From contig JAKLEJ010000043.1 of NCBI GenBank assembly GCA_022711695.1, positions 1 through 13,750 on the forward strand: a stretch of DNA of 13,750 nt, read 5' to 3'. The notes under the pieces are model-generated. The model saw only the letters and a list, made by a program, of their open reading frames with translations. It searched no databases and was not told the origin of the DNA. Position 1 is the stretch's first letter, and the number at the start of each line of letters is the position of its first letter. Source of the stretch: Verrucomicrobiota bacterium. Its GTDB lineage: Bacteria > Verrucomicrobiota > Verrucomicrobiia > Limisphaerales > JACRJZ01. Positions 6,412 through 13,750 of this stretch are shown piece after piece. The translations under genes were made by a program, and so were the position numbers.

Positions 6412-7629
6412 TCAGAGTGGGGCTGAAGCGGCGCGGTCCAGCCGGGGCCAGATGGATGGGGCGGCGCCCGCGCTGGCCTGAAGCCCCAGAAACTCCAACC
6501 CGGTGGCCGCCACCGTCGTGATCGGGATGGCGGCGGCGCATCGGGTTCCGGCAGGCGTGCCAGGGCCAAGGACAGTCATCCAAACCCGACGACAACCCTC
6601 GTCCGCCCCCGAATCCTTGTAGAAGTCGCTGTGGTGCACGTAGCCCAAACCGCCGGACTCGTCCAACTCCCGGCCGTGATCGGGGAGGACCAGCAGCAGC
6701 GTCCGGCCGCCATACTCGGGGAGGGATTGCGCGGTCCGCCAAAGACGCCATGTCAGGGCATCGGTGCGCCGGATGGCCTCGACATAGCGGGACCAGTTGC
6801 CGTAATGGGCGCAGTCGATCTCGCCATAGCAGACCGTGAGGATGTCCGGCGCGTGCGCTCGCAGGCAGGCTATCGCCGCCTCGGTCAGGAAGAGATCGTG
6901 GCTTGAAGAGGCGTCGGATGCCTTCCAGCGCTCATACTGCTCCCAGGCAAACTGCCGGGCGCGCGCCGAGCGCAGGCCCTCGAGGTCGATGCGGCTGGTT
7001 TGCCGCGCCAACCGGGCGCATTCGCGCGCCGCCGTGATCCGGGCTTCCGGGCTGCCGGCGGCGGCCGCCGCCTGCATCAGGAAATCCATTTCCTCCTGAG
7101 CCGAGCGCGGAATGGTCGGAGGGACCAGCACATTGGGGGCGCAGTCGGAGCCGGTCGCGGACGCGCCCTCGATTCCGGCCGACGCCGGGCGCGCGACCCC
7201 GCTGGCGCCGGCTCTGGCCAGGATCGAGGCGTAGGCAAACAGCCAGGTCTTCAGGTCAGTCGCCCCGTTGGCTCGCCGATAGATCTCGAAGAGCGTGGGA
7301 TGGGCCACGGGGCGGGTCCAGTCGAGGTCTCTCCATTCCCAATGGCCGGTCATCATCGAACCCGTCGAGAGCGGATGAACCACGGGACCTTCCACGCGCA
7401 TGTCGGTAAACAACGCTCCCTGCGGCACGACATCGTTCCAGAGACGCGGAATGAAGCGGCGCTGCGGATCGCCGATGCTCTCGCTGTATCGGACGCCGCC
7501 TCCGAACTGCACGATCAGCAGCTTGCGACCGCGCGGAGCGGCATGGCCTGGGGATGCGACACCCGCGAAGACGGCCGGCCCCACCGCCCCCGCTGCGGCC
7601 AGGCAACGCAGAAACGCGCGTCGGTTCAT
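6412..7629 (-). CDS. Tat-exported alkaline-phosphatase/sulfatase-superfamily-like protein
   Basis: A 405-residue protein starting MNRRAFLRCLAAAGAVGPAV, a twin-arginine signal (RRAFLR, residues 3-8), so it is exported folded. Fold-level similarity to the alkaline phosphatase superfamily rests on several segments. RKLLIVQFGGGVRYSES (35-51) is the first strand. LSTGSMMTGHWEWRD (87-101) sits where the nucleophile region is expected. YGEIDCAHYGNWSRYVEAIR (268-287) supplies D272 and H275. LLLVLPDHGRELD (311-323) supplies D317 and H318, and YVHHSD (330-335) supplies H332/H333. These are plausible metal ligands. The Asp that usually ends the first strand is absent (Gln-Phe-Gly there). Substrate is unknown. 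The ATG at 7629 overlaps the stop of the upstream 521-residue gene (ATGA), implying translational coupling, and it gives the Tat signal at the exact N-terminus. A longer frame to 7764 would bury it. Confidence 0.85.
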   Translation of the reverse strand: MNRRAFLRCLAAAGAVGPAVFAGVASPGHAAPRGRKLLIVQFGGGVRYSESIGDPQRRFIPRLWNDVVPQGALFTDMRVEGPVVHPLSTGSMMTGHWEWRDLDWTRPVAHPTLFEIYRRANGATDLKTWLFAYASILARAGASGVARPASAGIEGASATGSDCAPNVLVPPTIPRSAQEEMDFLMQAAAAAGSPEARITAARECARLARQTSRIDLEGLRSARARQFAWEQYERWKASDASSSHDLFLTEAAIACLRAHAPDILTVCYGEIDCAHYGNWSRYVEAIRRTDALTWRLWRTAQSLPEYGGRTLLLVLPDHGRELDESGGLGYVHHSDFYKDSGADEGCRRVWMTVLGPGTPAGTRCAAAIPITTVAATGLEFLGLQASAGAAPSIWPRLDRAASAPL

Positions 7630-9191
7630 TTCGCGGCGCCGGGTTTGACCGAAAGCAGGCTGAAACCCGGCCAGCCCTCGAGCGTCCTGGCCCAATCCGC
7701 CGCGCTCAGGCCGACAAACAGCTCGCCGGTCTTCGTGGAGACGGGGGCGGAGAATGCCTGCCAAAGCCTGCCGGGGGGCAGGCCGGGCTCGCCGGGCCCC
7801 GGCTGGGGAACTGGAACCCGGTCGTTCAGAGGCATGCTGCTCACGGGAATCACCCCTTGCGGGACCACGACGGTGAGTCGGATGGGTCCGAAGGAGTCCC
7901 AGAGCGAGGCGGGGTGGAGCACATAGGCCAACTGGTAGCTGGCCGGCGCCGCCGAGTCCTCGTACGGGTATTGCCGATAGAGGACCTTCACCGTGCGCAG
8001 GGCGCCGGGCGCAAAGGCCACCTGGTAATGAAGCAGGTTCATGGGCGCGAAGGTGAAGACGACCGGCAAATTCTTAAGCACACGCTCCCACGCCGCTTTC
8101 TGCGCAGCGGGCAGGTTCTTGCCGGTCTCCAGGTAATCCACGCGGGCATAGACCGTCGGAACGCCGTCGCCGGGCGCCCGCGGCGGCGCCTGCCCGGCCG
8201 ACGCCGCGGATTCGTTTTCGCGGGGCCGCACCCTGCCCGTGGCCAGGTCCACGGACCGCTCGCGCACATCCCCGCCCCAAGCCTCGAAGAGAGCCTCGTA
8301 ACTGGACGCATGAGCCGGGTCCAGGCAGGCGGCCAGCCACGTGAGCCACTGAGTGGCCTTTTGTTCGCCGATGCACTGGACCGACCACGCGCTTTCCTGC
8401 GCTGCCGCCCGCAGGCTGGCGTCGGCGCCCCACGCGAAAGAGAAGGTCGCTTCCGAACGGACCATCGCCCCAGGCGCGGCAATGGCGGCAGCCGGCCCGG
8501 CAGCCCCCGCCGACGCCGCTGGGCGCAAAGCCAGGTAATCCGCCAACAATTCCGCGTCGCTCCGCTTCCAGTGGCGGCGGGCAGCCAGGAAGGCGACGAG
8601 CGCTTCGCGGGCCTCGGCCGAGGCGCCGGCGCCGAGGGCTTGGGCCCGCTCGCGAAGGGTCTCGTCGGCCTGAAGCGCCGTTTCGATCTCTGCGGCGGCC
8701 TTGCGGCGCAAGGCGCCGTAGATGGCCGAATTGGAGAGAATCTCCGGCACAATGTGATTGGTCCCGTCCACCACCACGCGCACATCCGGGCGGGGCATCA
8801 TCGCAAAGGGGCTGATGTAGATGCCGCGCATGATGGGAAAGCCGAAGTCCACCGTCACGGTCTCGGGGGTGGGGTTGGTGATGAAGTAGCGGGCTGCGAC
8901 AAACGCCACCGGCCCGGCCGGCCGCTGGTTCTTCCCGCCCGTTCCGATCGCCGGCGCCGGTTCGAAACGAACCTCCAGGTCCTCCCTCACCACTTGCAGC
9001 CGCGTCTCGCGACCGGGCTTGAGGTCCGGGGCCAGCCGCGCCAGCACGCCTTTGGCGGCCGGATCGCCGCCGGGATGCTTCAGGACAAACGGCCCGCCGT
9101 TGGCCAGCGCCGCGCCGGCCAGCGCCAGCAAGCCCAGAGCCGCCACGGCACAGGTCAAAACGGCAACGCCATTTCGGTTGAATCTTCTCAT
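7626..9191 (-). CDS. Secreted protein of unknown function, coupled to the Tat-exported phosphatase-like gene
   Basis: A 521-residue protein with a clear signal peptide (MRRFNRNGVAVLTCAVAALG, then LLALAGAALA), cleaved probably after A30. The mature part starts NGGPFVLKHPGGDPAAKG. A beta-rich N-terminal domain (VAARYFITNPTPETVTVDFG, then PIMRGIYISPF) recalls exported proteins such as DUF4424 whose first half describes a modified FFN-type fold; this is only a resemblance. The middle (about 190-260) is helical and Ala-rich. The C-terminal third is beta-rich again (PVVFTFAPMNLLHYQVAFAP, LTVVVPQGVIPVSSMPLNDR). No catalytic motif or transmembrane helix is evident. The start at 9191 is fixed by a perfect AGGAGG. 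The gene ends in a 4-nt overlap with the next one and lies 140 bp after the TIM-barrel gene, so the three probably form one unit. Confidence 0.85.
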   Translation of the reverse strand: MRRFNRNGVAVLTCAVAALGLLALAGAALANGGPFVLKHPGGDPAAKGVLARLAPDLKPGRETRLQVVREDLEVRFEPAPAIGTGGKNQRPAGPVAFVAARYFITNPTPETVTVDFGFPIMRGIYISPFAMMPRPDVRVVVDGTNHIVPEILSNSAIYGALRRKAAAEIETALQADETLRERAQALGAGASAEAREALVAFLAARRHWKRSDAELLADYLALRPAASAGAAGPAAAIAAPGAMVRSEATFSFAWGADASLRAAAQESAWSVQCIGEQKATQWLTWLAACLDPAHASSYEALFEAWGGDVRERSVDLATGRVRPRENESAASAGQAPPRAPGDGVPTVYARVDYLETGKNLPAAQKAAWERVLKNLPVVFTFAPMNLLHYQVAFAPGALRTVKVLYRQYPYEDSAAPASYQLAYVLHPASLWDSFGPIRLTVVVPQGVIPVSSMPLNDRVPVPQPGPGEPGLPPGRLWQAFSAPVSTKTGELFVGLSAADWARTLEGWPGFSLLSVKPGAAK

Positions 9192-9198
9192 AACCTCT

Positions 9199-9204
9199 CC
9201 TCCT
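9199..9204 (-). promoter_or_regulatory. Strong Shine-Dalgarno AGGAGG that fixes the start at 9191
   Basis: On the minus strand AGGAGG is followed by AGAGGTT and then the ATG at 9191-9189, a 7-nt spacing. It is the best ribosome binding site in the window and excludes the longer in-frame starts at 9221 and 9389 for the 521-residue protein. Confidence 0.85.
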
Positions 9205-9331
9205 GTTAAATGCGGTTTCATGTGCAGACGTGTTTCCATCCGCAGGCATTCTGCCACGCGGCGGCAACCCGTGTGTAAACGGCAGGTAAAGAGGCGGACG
9301 CGGCCGCCAACGCCCGCGCGCGCCAGAGGGA

Positions 9332-11719
9332 TCAGCCACCCCAGCGGCGACGCTGGGCGGGAAGCCAGCGATCCAGAAGATCGCGGCAATTGAGGACCTT
9401 CTCCGCCAAATCAACCGGCACGAAGAAGTACTGATTCGAGGCTTCAAATCCAAACCGGGAATCGCGCGTCTGCAAGGCGTGAAGACGCCGCGCCAATTCC
9501 AGTTCCGTCTGGACCAGACCCTCAAGGGCCTGCAGATGCGGGCGCGCCTCCTCGGGGGTCTTCGAGGCGCGCAGGGCGTCCCGGGCCCCCACAAAACGGG
9601 CCTGGCAGGCGCTGCTGCGAAAATGAATCGAGGCGGCTTCGGCCACGCGGATTTCCGCGTCCAACGCCCGGCGATGCGCGGGCTCGACCGCGGCGCCGGG
9701 AGACTCCACAGATTTGCGCAGCCTCGCCAGGGCGGCATCGAAGCCATCCGCCACTTTCTCCAACTGCCCCGCGAAGATGCCGGCCGGATAGACGCCGCGC
9801 CAACCGGCGAGATCGTCATAGGGAAAGCCCGTCATGGTGGCCCTGTAGCCGGTGGGGTCGGCGTGGAGCAGGTTGGCCGGTCCCATCTGCTGAGGCCCGT
9901 TATAGAGAACGGCGCCGTGGTAGGGTAACTCGCTGAAGGCCCGGCTGAACTCCTCCCAGGCCGCGGCCACCGGGGGCCCCAGCCGCGGGCCGAATCGCCT
10001 TTGCGAGACCCGCTGCAAAGCCTGCTCCGCCGACCCGCCGCTCATCGCTTCGGCCACCGCCTCGAGATTGGGCGAAGGATACCCGCCGAGCGTCCAACTC
10101 AACATCAGGCCGTCGAGGCCCGCCTCGCGCAAGGCCGCCGCATGCCGGGCCACATTGGCCACGGCGGGAATGTATGGCGTGGTGGAGAGCTCCCAGGTGT
10201 TTCCCGCCTGGACCTTGGCGAGCGTGCGCAGCCCCCGTTTGCGGCCCAGTTCCCAATGACGGCGGGCGCGGGGTCCGGGGCCCACCGCCGAGATGCTGTA
10301 CTCGCCCACCTGGCTCTTGACCCCGCCGCGCTCGATGGGGAGGCTCCACTCGCTGACGCTCATCAGGGCGACTTCGGCGGGAAGTTGCCGGACAATGCTC
10401 TCGGTCCAGTCATCGTTCCAGCCCCAATCCCACGCGATCAGGCGCGGCCGCTCGCGACGGCCGTCCCCCACCCCCCGGCTGATGCCTTCCTGGATGAGCC
10501 GGTTCGCCTCGGCGACGACATCCGCCGGCGGCCGTTTGCCGCAACGGGGACAGCCGGCGCCGGCGTGATGCGACCAGCAATGGGTCAGGTTCTCCGAGCC
10601 GGTGATGGTGAAGAAACCGCCCAGGTCGGGCACGGCGCGGCAGATGGCGGCCACGCTCTCCACGAGGAACTGCTGGACTGCGGGCACGCTGGTGCACAGC
10701 GTCGCATGGTCGCCTTCGACCACGCCCTTCAATTCGGGCCGGCTTTCGAAGAAACGGAGCGGCATGGCGCGCGGCTCGTTCAGGTAGAGAAAGACTTTCA
10801 GGCCCTGGCGCCGCGCGCGCGCCGCCAGCCGGCCCAGGTTTTCGAGGCGCTCCCGCCATCGCGCGCTGAGGGAGGGCTGCCACGGATGCGGGGCCAGCTT
10901 GTGGAGCACCCCCTGCAACCACACGCCGTTCACCCCGCAGGCCGCCAACCGCCCCAGGTAGCCTTCCGGGAATGGATCGCACTCCCGCTCCAGCAGCGGA
11001 TCGCCATAAAGCGCAAAGTAGGAATAGCAGTAACGAAGCGGTTCGGCGGCCGGAGCAGCCGGGCGGTCGGGGGGCGCCGCCGACAACTGCCCCACAAACG
11101 CGAAGAGCGGCTCTTCCATGGTGGCCGGCCCGGCCGGGAAAACAGCGCGCATGAGCGCGGCCATTTCCGTCTCGCGCCGCCGGGCGACGTCGTCCGCAGG
11201 CGTCCAACGCAGCGGCGCGCATCGGGGCTTGAGGCTGCCCAGCTTGATGTAGAAGAAGTCGTCTTCGCGCAGGGTGTAGGCCATCTCCTCCGCGCTCCAA
11301 CCCAGCAGCGTCAGCAATTGTTCGTATGGCAGCAGGTGCCAGTTGCGGCGGATCACGGTCAGGTAGGAGCGGCGCTGCTGGTCCCGGGTGATGCGGGGCG
11401 GCTGGCCCAATCCCATGGCCCGCCCCAGGGCCAGAATGTCACGCTTGCGGGCGCCCAGCACCTCCGCCATCCGCTCCGGAGCCACCAGTTGCCAGTTACG
11501 CCAGACAAACGCGTGCGCCCGGGTGGGAAAGTGCGGGAAAACAAGCGCCTCGGGAGCGGCCCCCTTGGGAAGGTCTGCAGCCGTGAGCAGCGCGTTGGAG
11601 GGGGCCGCGCCCCGGCCCGAGGCGGACCGGGCGCAAACCGACGCCCCCACCAGGCCCCCGACGCCAGCCGCAGCCAGATGAAGAAAACGGCGACGTTCGA
11701 TTCGCAGAGGAGCTTGCAT
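9332..11719 (-). CDS. Tat-exported TIM-barrel, glycosidase-like protein with duplicated HTH-like N-terminal module
   Basis: A 795-residue protein. RIERRRFLHLAAAGVGGLVG (6-25) is a twin-arginine signal. Residues 72-104 and 123-161 are two copies of a helical module (RNWQLVAPERMAEVLG and RNWHLLPYEQLLTLLG). From about 230 a barrel-like domain follows: LRYCYSYFALYGDPL, CGVNGVWLQGVLHKL, LKVFLYLNEPRAMPLRF, LGGFFTITGSENLTHCW, PRLIAWDWGWNDDW, LMSVSEWSLPIERGG, LAKVQAGNTWELSTTPYIP and LDGLMLSWTLGGYPSPN. These alternating strands and Trp/Glu/Asp-rich turns suggest a carbohydrate-active barrel. C381, H384, H385, C390 and C393 (HCWSHHAGAGCPRC) could bind a metal. A helical tail ends the protein. The family is not identified and no catalytic acid can be assigned. 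The ATG at 11719 is preferred over a TTG at 11728; neither has a good ribosome binding site. Confidence 0.85.
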   Translation of the reverse strand: MQAPLRIERRRFLHLAAAGVGGLVGASVCARSASGRGAAPSNALLTAADLPKGAAPEALVFPHFPTRAHAFVWRNWQLVAPERMAEVLGARKRDILALGRAMGLGQPPRITRDQQRRSYLTVIRRNWHLLPYEQLLTLLGWSAEEMAYTLREDDFFYIKLGSLKPRCAPLRWTPADDVARRRETEMAALMRAVFPAGPATMEEPLFAFVGQLSAAPPDRPAAPAAEPLRYCYSYFALYGDPLLERECDPFPEGYLGRLAACGVNGVWLQGVLHKLAPHPWQPSLSARWRERLENLGRLAARARRQGLKVFLYLNEPRAMPLRFFESRPELKGVVEGDHATLCTSVPAVQQFLVESVAAICRAVPDLGGFFTITGSENLTHCWSHHAGAGCPRCGKRPPADVVAEANRLIQEGISRGVGDGRRERPRLIAWDWGWNDDWTESIVRQLPAEVALMSVSEWSLPIERGGVKSQVGEYSISAVGPGPRARRHWELGRKRGLRTLAKVQAGNTWELSTTPYIPAVANVARHAAALREAGLDGLMLSWTLGGYPSPNLEAVAEAMSGGSAEQALQRVSQRRFGPRLGPPVAAAWEEFSRAFSELPYHGAVLYNGPQQMGPANLLHADPTGYRATMTGFPYDDLAGWRGVYPAGIFAGQLEKVADGFDAALARLRKSVESPGAAVEPAHRRALDAEIRVAEAASIHFRSSACQARFVGARDALRASKTPEEARPHLQALEGLVQTELELARRLHALQTRDSRFGFEASNQYFFVPVDLAEKVLNCRDLLDRWLPAQRRRWGG

Positions 11720-11860
11720 AAGCAGCAATGAAAAGGCATCCGCCCCGAAAGCGCAACCTCGGTTTCCGCCCCAAAGACCCGTCCGCAGCCACCCCCCCTC
11801 CGGTCAACCTCGAGTGTCGTCAAACACACAGGGGATTCCCGGAGCGAGCGCTGCGGAGTC

Positions 11861-11882
11861 GAACCAACCCGCCGACGGCGGG
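11861..11882 (-). terminator. Possible terminator of the second prepilin-type gene
   Basis: On the minus strand CCCGCC-GTC-GGCGGG (11882-11868) forms a 6-bp GC stem with a 3-nt loop, followed by TTGGTT. It starts 8 nt after the stop codon at 11890. The T-run is broken, so termination may be inefficient and some readthrough into the barrel gene is possible. Confidence 0.4.
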
Positions 11883-11889
11883 CGGGAGA

Positions 11890-12648
11890 TCAAAGGCTCC
11901 CGGACTGGATGGCCACCGGCACGTTGGTGCGCCAGGCGTCCATGACCCCCCACATGTTGATGGGGCTCAGCGAACGCCAGTACTTGAGATAACGCGCGCC
12001 GCCATCGCAGAAGGCGAAATTGGCGCCGCCAGACTTGGACCCGCCACTGCCGCGGGAGTGCCGGCCCTGGTCGATCATCTCGTTGTCGTTGCCGACGTCG
12101 CCTTGCATGAAGTCCATATAGTGATGCCCGCGATCGGGCACCTTTTCCCCAAACAGGATGGTCTCCGAGGGAAACCGAACCACCGACTCCGGCATGCCGT
12201 TGGTCCAGTAAGGGAACACGTTCAGATAGACGTTGAACTCGGCCGGCGTGAGGACCGTTTCGTAGTAGTCATTCCAGGCGTTGATGATGAAGCTGTGGGG
12301 CAAGTCGATGCTGGCGAGATTGCGATCGGCCCCGCGGTCATTCGGGCACACCAGGACCTTGGGCTCCTTAAAGTAATCCCTGAGGCCAATGGTCCAGAGC
12401 GGGGCGGCGCTGCGCGGATAGTGCCGCCCCTCGTTGTCGTCCACGTAGATCGTATTGGCCAGGCCGAGCTGGCGGATGTTGTTCAGGCAGGCAATGCGGC
12501 GGCCCATCTCCTTGGCGCCGGCCAGGGAGGGCAAAAGCATGGCGGCCAGAATCGCGATGATCGCAATGACCACCAGCAATTCAATCAACGTAAACGCGGT
12601 CTGCTGACGCGCGGCCGCACGTCTCAGAGTAGAGGCATGTCGTGCCAT
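11890..12648 (-). CDS. Prepilin-type N-terminal cleavage/methylation protein, PVC pseudopilin-like (copy 2)
   Basis: A 252-residue protein with a basic leader ([18 protein letters not shown]) followed by [20 protein letters not shown]; Glu is at +5 (E23) and Ala, not Gly, stands at -1. The extracytoplasmic part is collinear with the copy at 2028-2738: LVCPNDRG (99-106), [11 protein letters not shown] (119-129), [20 protein letters not shown] (164-183), RHSRG (196-200), [20 protein letters not shown] (211-230), then NMW and WRTN. As there, the His followed by a DG motif fits the H-X9-DG type of prepilin-like protein. A short AGGGG stands just ahead of the ATG at 12648. The frame extends to a TTG at 12666, which would only lengthen the leader by six residues. 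Whether it enters a pseudopilus or is itself an exported surface protein is open. Confidence 0.88.
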   Translation of the reverse strand: MARHASTLRRAAARQQTAFTLIELLVVIAIIAILAAMLLPSLAGAKEMGRRIACLNNIRQLGLANTIYVDDNEGRHYPRSAAPLWTIGLRDYFKEPKVLVCPNDRGADRNLASIDLPHSFIINAWNDYYETVLTPAEFNVYLNVFPYWTNGMPESVVRFPSETILFGEKVPDRGHHYMDFMQGDVGNDNEMIDQGRHSRGSGGSKSGGANFAFCDGGARYLKYWRSLSPINMWGVMDAWRTNVPVAIQSGSL

Positions 12649-12788
12649 ACCCCTATATGACGGCAACTGGCCCGGCTTTACTCAAATTGATTTCGGCCAT
12701 CAGTCTCCCCGCCAGGCCATCCGGGAAGCCTCGGGCTGCCTTTCCCAGCCCCCGTTCCGCGCCGGAAGCCCGCGGCAGGGAGGCGGGC

Positions 12789-13750
12789 TCAGGGAGCGGG
12801 CGCCGCCAGCCGTGTGCGATAAAACTGCTGCAAGCTCGATCCCCCTTCGTAATCCGTAAAGGTGAACCGCCCTCGGACATCGGCAATTTGAATGCCAATG
12901 CGACGCCAGTTCATCAAGTCAGTCGATGCCTGGATTTCGTAGGTCGCGCCGGACTCGCCGAGGAAGTCGAGGATGGCCCACCCCTCGGGCGAGAGGACAA
13001 TGCCCGTCAGCCTGCCGCTGCCCAAGGCGATCGCCGCCGTGTTGACGCCAACAAACTCCCACGGTTGAAGGTCCTCGTCGCCATCGCCGGCCGGGCATTG
13101 CTGCGAGGGGTCCAGGCGCCCGCCGGGGTTCGCCCCATACGGAGCGGCGGCGAGATAGAGTCTCGGCGGCACGCCGCCGTAGAGCGCCTGCAGGTCGATC
13201 ACGCCCTCGAGGACGCCGTCTTTGCTGATCCGGGTGGCCGACCGCGCCGCCCGCAGGTTTCCATAAGGATTGCCTCCGGAATTGAAGCAACCGTTGCTGA
13301 ACGACGCGCCGTGGCCGGCGAGAAAGGCGTCGTAGCGCATGACCTGGCCGTCCTTGGCCCACACCGGCCCCAGCGCAGCGGTCTGCTCGGACAACTCGCG
13401 ACTCAGCAGGATGAAGTGGTCTTGCGCCAGGGCGTTGGAAGTCGCCAGATAGAGATAACGCCCCGAGACCGCCGCCCAGAGCGCCAGTCCGCCCTCGCGC
13501 CGGGCCACCAGGGCAGCCGACGCGTCCAGCAGGCCGTCCAACTGGAACGCGCACCGTCGGTCGAAGAGCGTTTCATCGACCTGGGTGTTATACTGGTCCA
13601 CGGCGCGGAAATGCATGAAGTCGCCGTCGATGTCAGCGTAGCCGAAGACCTGGGCGAGGTCGTTGCTGCCTGCGGTGTAAGGCGGAAGCCGGCCCAGCCT
13701 GTAAATGGGGGCGCCCCCGGAGCCGATCACGAGGTGGGTGACGCCGTTGA
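12789..13750 (-). CDS. Secreted metallophosphoesterase-like protein, C-terminal 319 residues (gene runs off the right edge)
   Basis: The frame is open to the window edge, so the N-terminus is missing. The first visible residues, NGVTHLVIGSGGAPIYRLG, match the closing segment of calcineurin-like metallophosphoesterases ('GGVT-IV-GGGGAPLY'); the metal-binding motifs would lie beyond 13750, so this is inference from one motif. Residues about 65-215 (FQLDGLLDASAALVA, LALWAAVSGRYLYLATSN, DHFILLSRELSEQ) resemble a DOMON/CBM9-like beta-sandwich. The last 80 residues (WAILDFLGESGATYEIQAST, then DLMNWRRIG and FTFTDYEGG...FYRTRL) are the C-terminal module often found on verrucomicrobial exoproteins. 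The stop at 12791-12789 is 140 bp upstream of the second prepilin-type gene, on the same strand. An internal GTG at 13730 should not be taken as the start. Confidence 0.8.
   Translation of the reverse strand, partial: NGVTHLVIGSGGAPIYRLGRLPPYTAGSNDLAQVFGYADIDGDFMHFRAVDQYNTQVDETLFDRRCAFQLDGLLDASAALVARREGGLALWAAVSGRYLYLATSNALAQDHFILLSRELSEQTAALGPVWAKDGQVMRYDAFLAGHGASFSNGCFNSGGNPYGNLRAARSATRISKDGVLEGVIDLQALYGGVPPRLYLAAAPYGANPGGRLDPSQQCPAGDGDEDLQPWEFVGVNTAAIALGSGRLTGIVLSPEGWAILDFLGESGATYEIQASTDLMNWRRIGIQIADVRGRFTFTDYEGGSSLQQFYRTRLAAPAP

Noticed and set aside
7554..9209. 551-codon plus-strand open frame antisense to the secreted 521-residue protein
   Set aside because: Arg/Gly-rich shadow of a gene that has a signal peptide and a perfect AGGAGG on the other strand.
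8074..9819. Minus-strand open frame bridging the end of the barrel gene and the secreted gene
   Set aside because: It is a shifted frame of both genes and reads as Arg/Gly-rich nonsense; a frameshifted fusion is not needed because both genes have complete ends.
10001..11731. 576-codon plus-strand open frame antisense to the barrel gene
   Set aside because: Low-complexity, Arg/Gln-rich translation with no recognisable motif; the minus-strand gene explains the region.
12649..12700. TTGAGT and CATATA as a promoter for the second prepilin-type gene
   Set aside because: The spacing is 20 bp and the -10 would sit almost on the start codon; it would require a leaderless transcript and there is no further support.
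12733..12751. GGGCTG...CAGCCC hairpin after the metallophosphoesterase-like gene
   Set aside because: Six-bp stem without a following T-run on the minus strand; common by chance in this GC-rich sequence.

Overview
The window looks like chromosomal DNA from a GC-rich member of the Verrucomicrobiota, probably near the Pedosphaera/Limisphaerales (subdivision 3) lineage. This is inferred from gene content, since there is no rRNA here to confirm it. The pointers are two prepilin-leader proteins of the PVC '[23 protein letters not shown]' type with conserved C-termini, a DUF1573-cytochrome c fusion, many secreted or Tat-exported proteins, a bL28 with an internal insertion, and an 'ASTDLMNW...FYR' C-terminal module common in verrucomicrobial exoproteins. 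I see no insertion sequence, phage gene, CRISPR array, tRNA or rRNA.

Layout. Positions 1-315 (minus) hold the start of an unrecognised gene that leaves the left edge. A 204-bp divergent control region separates it from a plus-strand pair: an exported DUF1573-cytochrome c protein (520-1392) and thymidylate kinase tmk (1389-2027), overlapping by 4 nt. tmk meets a minus-strand prepilin-type gene (2028-2738) tail to tail with no spacer. Upstream of that lie rpmB (2995-3273), with a clear UUCG-loop terminator, and a large secreted ankyrin-repeat protein (3350-4942), both minus. A 282-bp divergent intergenic region rich in inverted repeats precedes a membrane-anchored HEAT-repeat protein (5225-6388, plus).

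From 6412 to the right edge every gene is on the minus strand. In transcription order these are the C-terminal part of a secreted metallophosphoesterase-like protein (12789 to beyond the window), a second prepilin-type protein (11890-12648), then three exported proteins: a 795-residue Tat-exported TIM-barrel, glycosidase-like protein (9332-11719), a 521-residue secreted protein of unknown function (7626-9191) and a 405-residue Tat-exported alkaline-phosphatase/sulfatase-fold protein (6412-7629). The last two overlap by 4 nt and are probably translationally coupled.

How the genes may work together. tmk and rpmB are housekeeping genes embedded among envelope and exoprotein genes. The right half is dominated by exported proteins and may handle an extracellular or periplasmic substrate, but the substrate cannot be read from sequence. 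The points most worth following are the Tat-exported barrel protein with a duplicated helix-turn-helix-like N-terminal module, the three-gene exported cluster, the paralogous prepilin pair, and the cytochrome with two closely spaced haem motifs.
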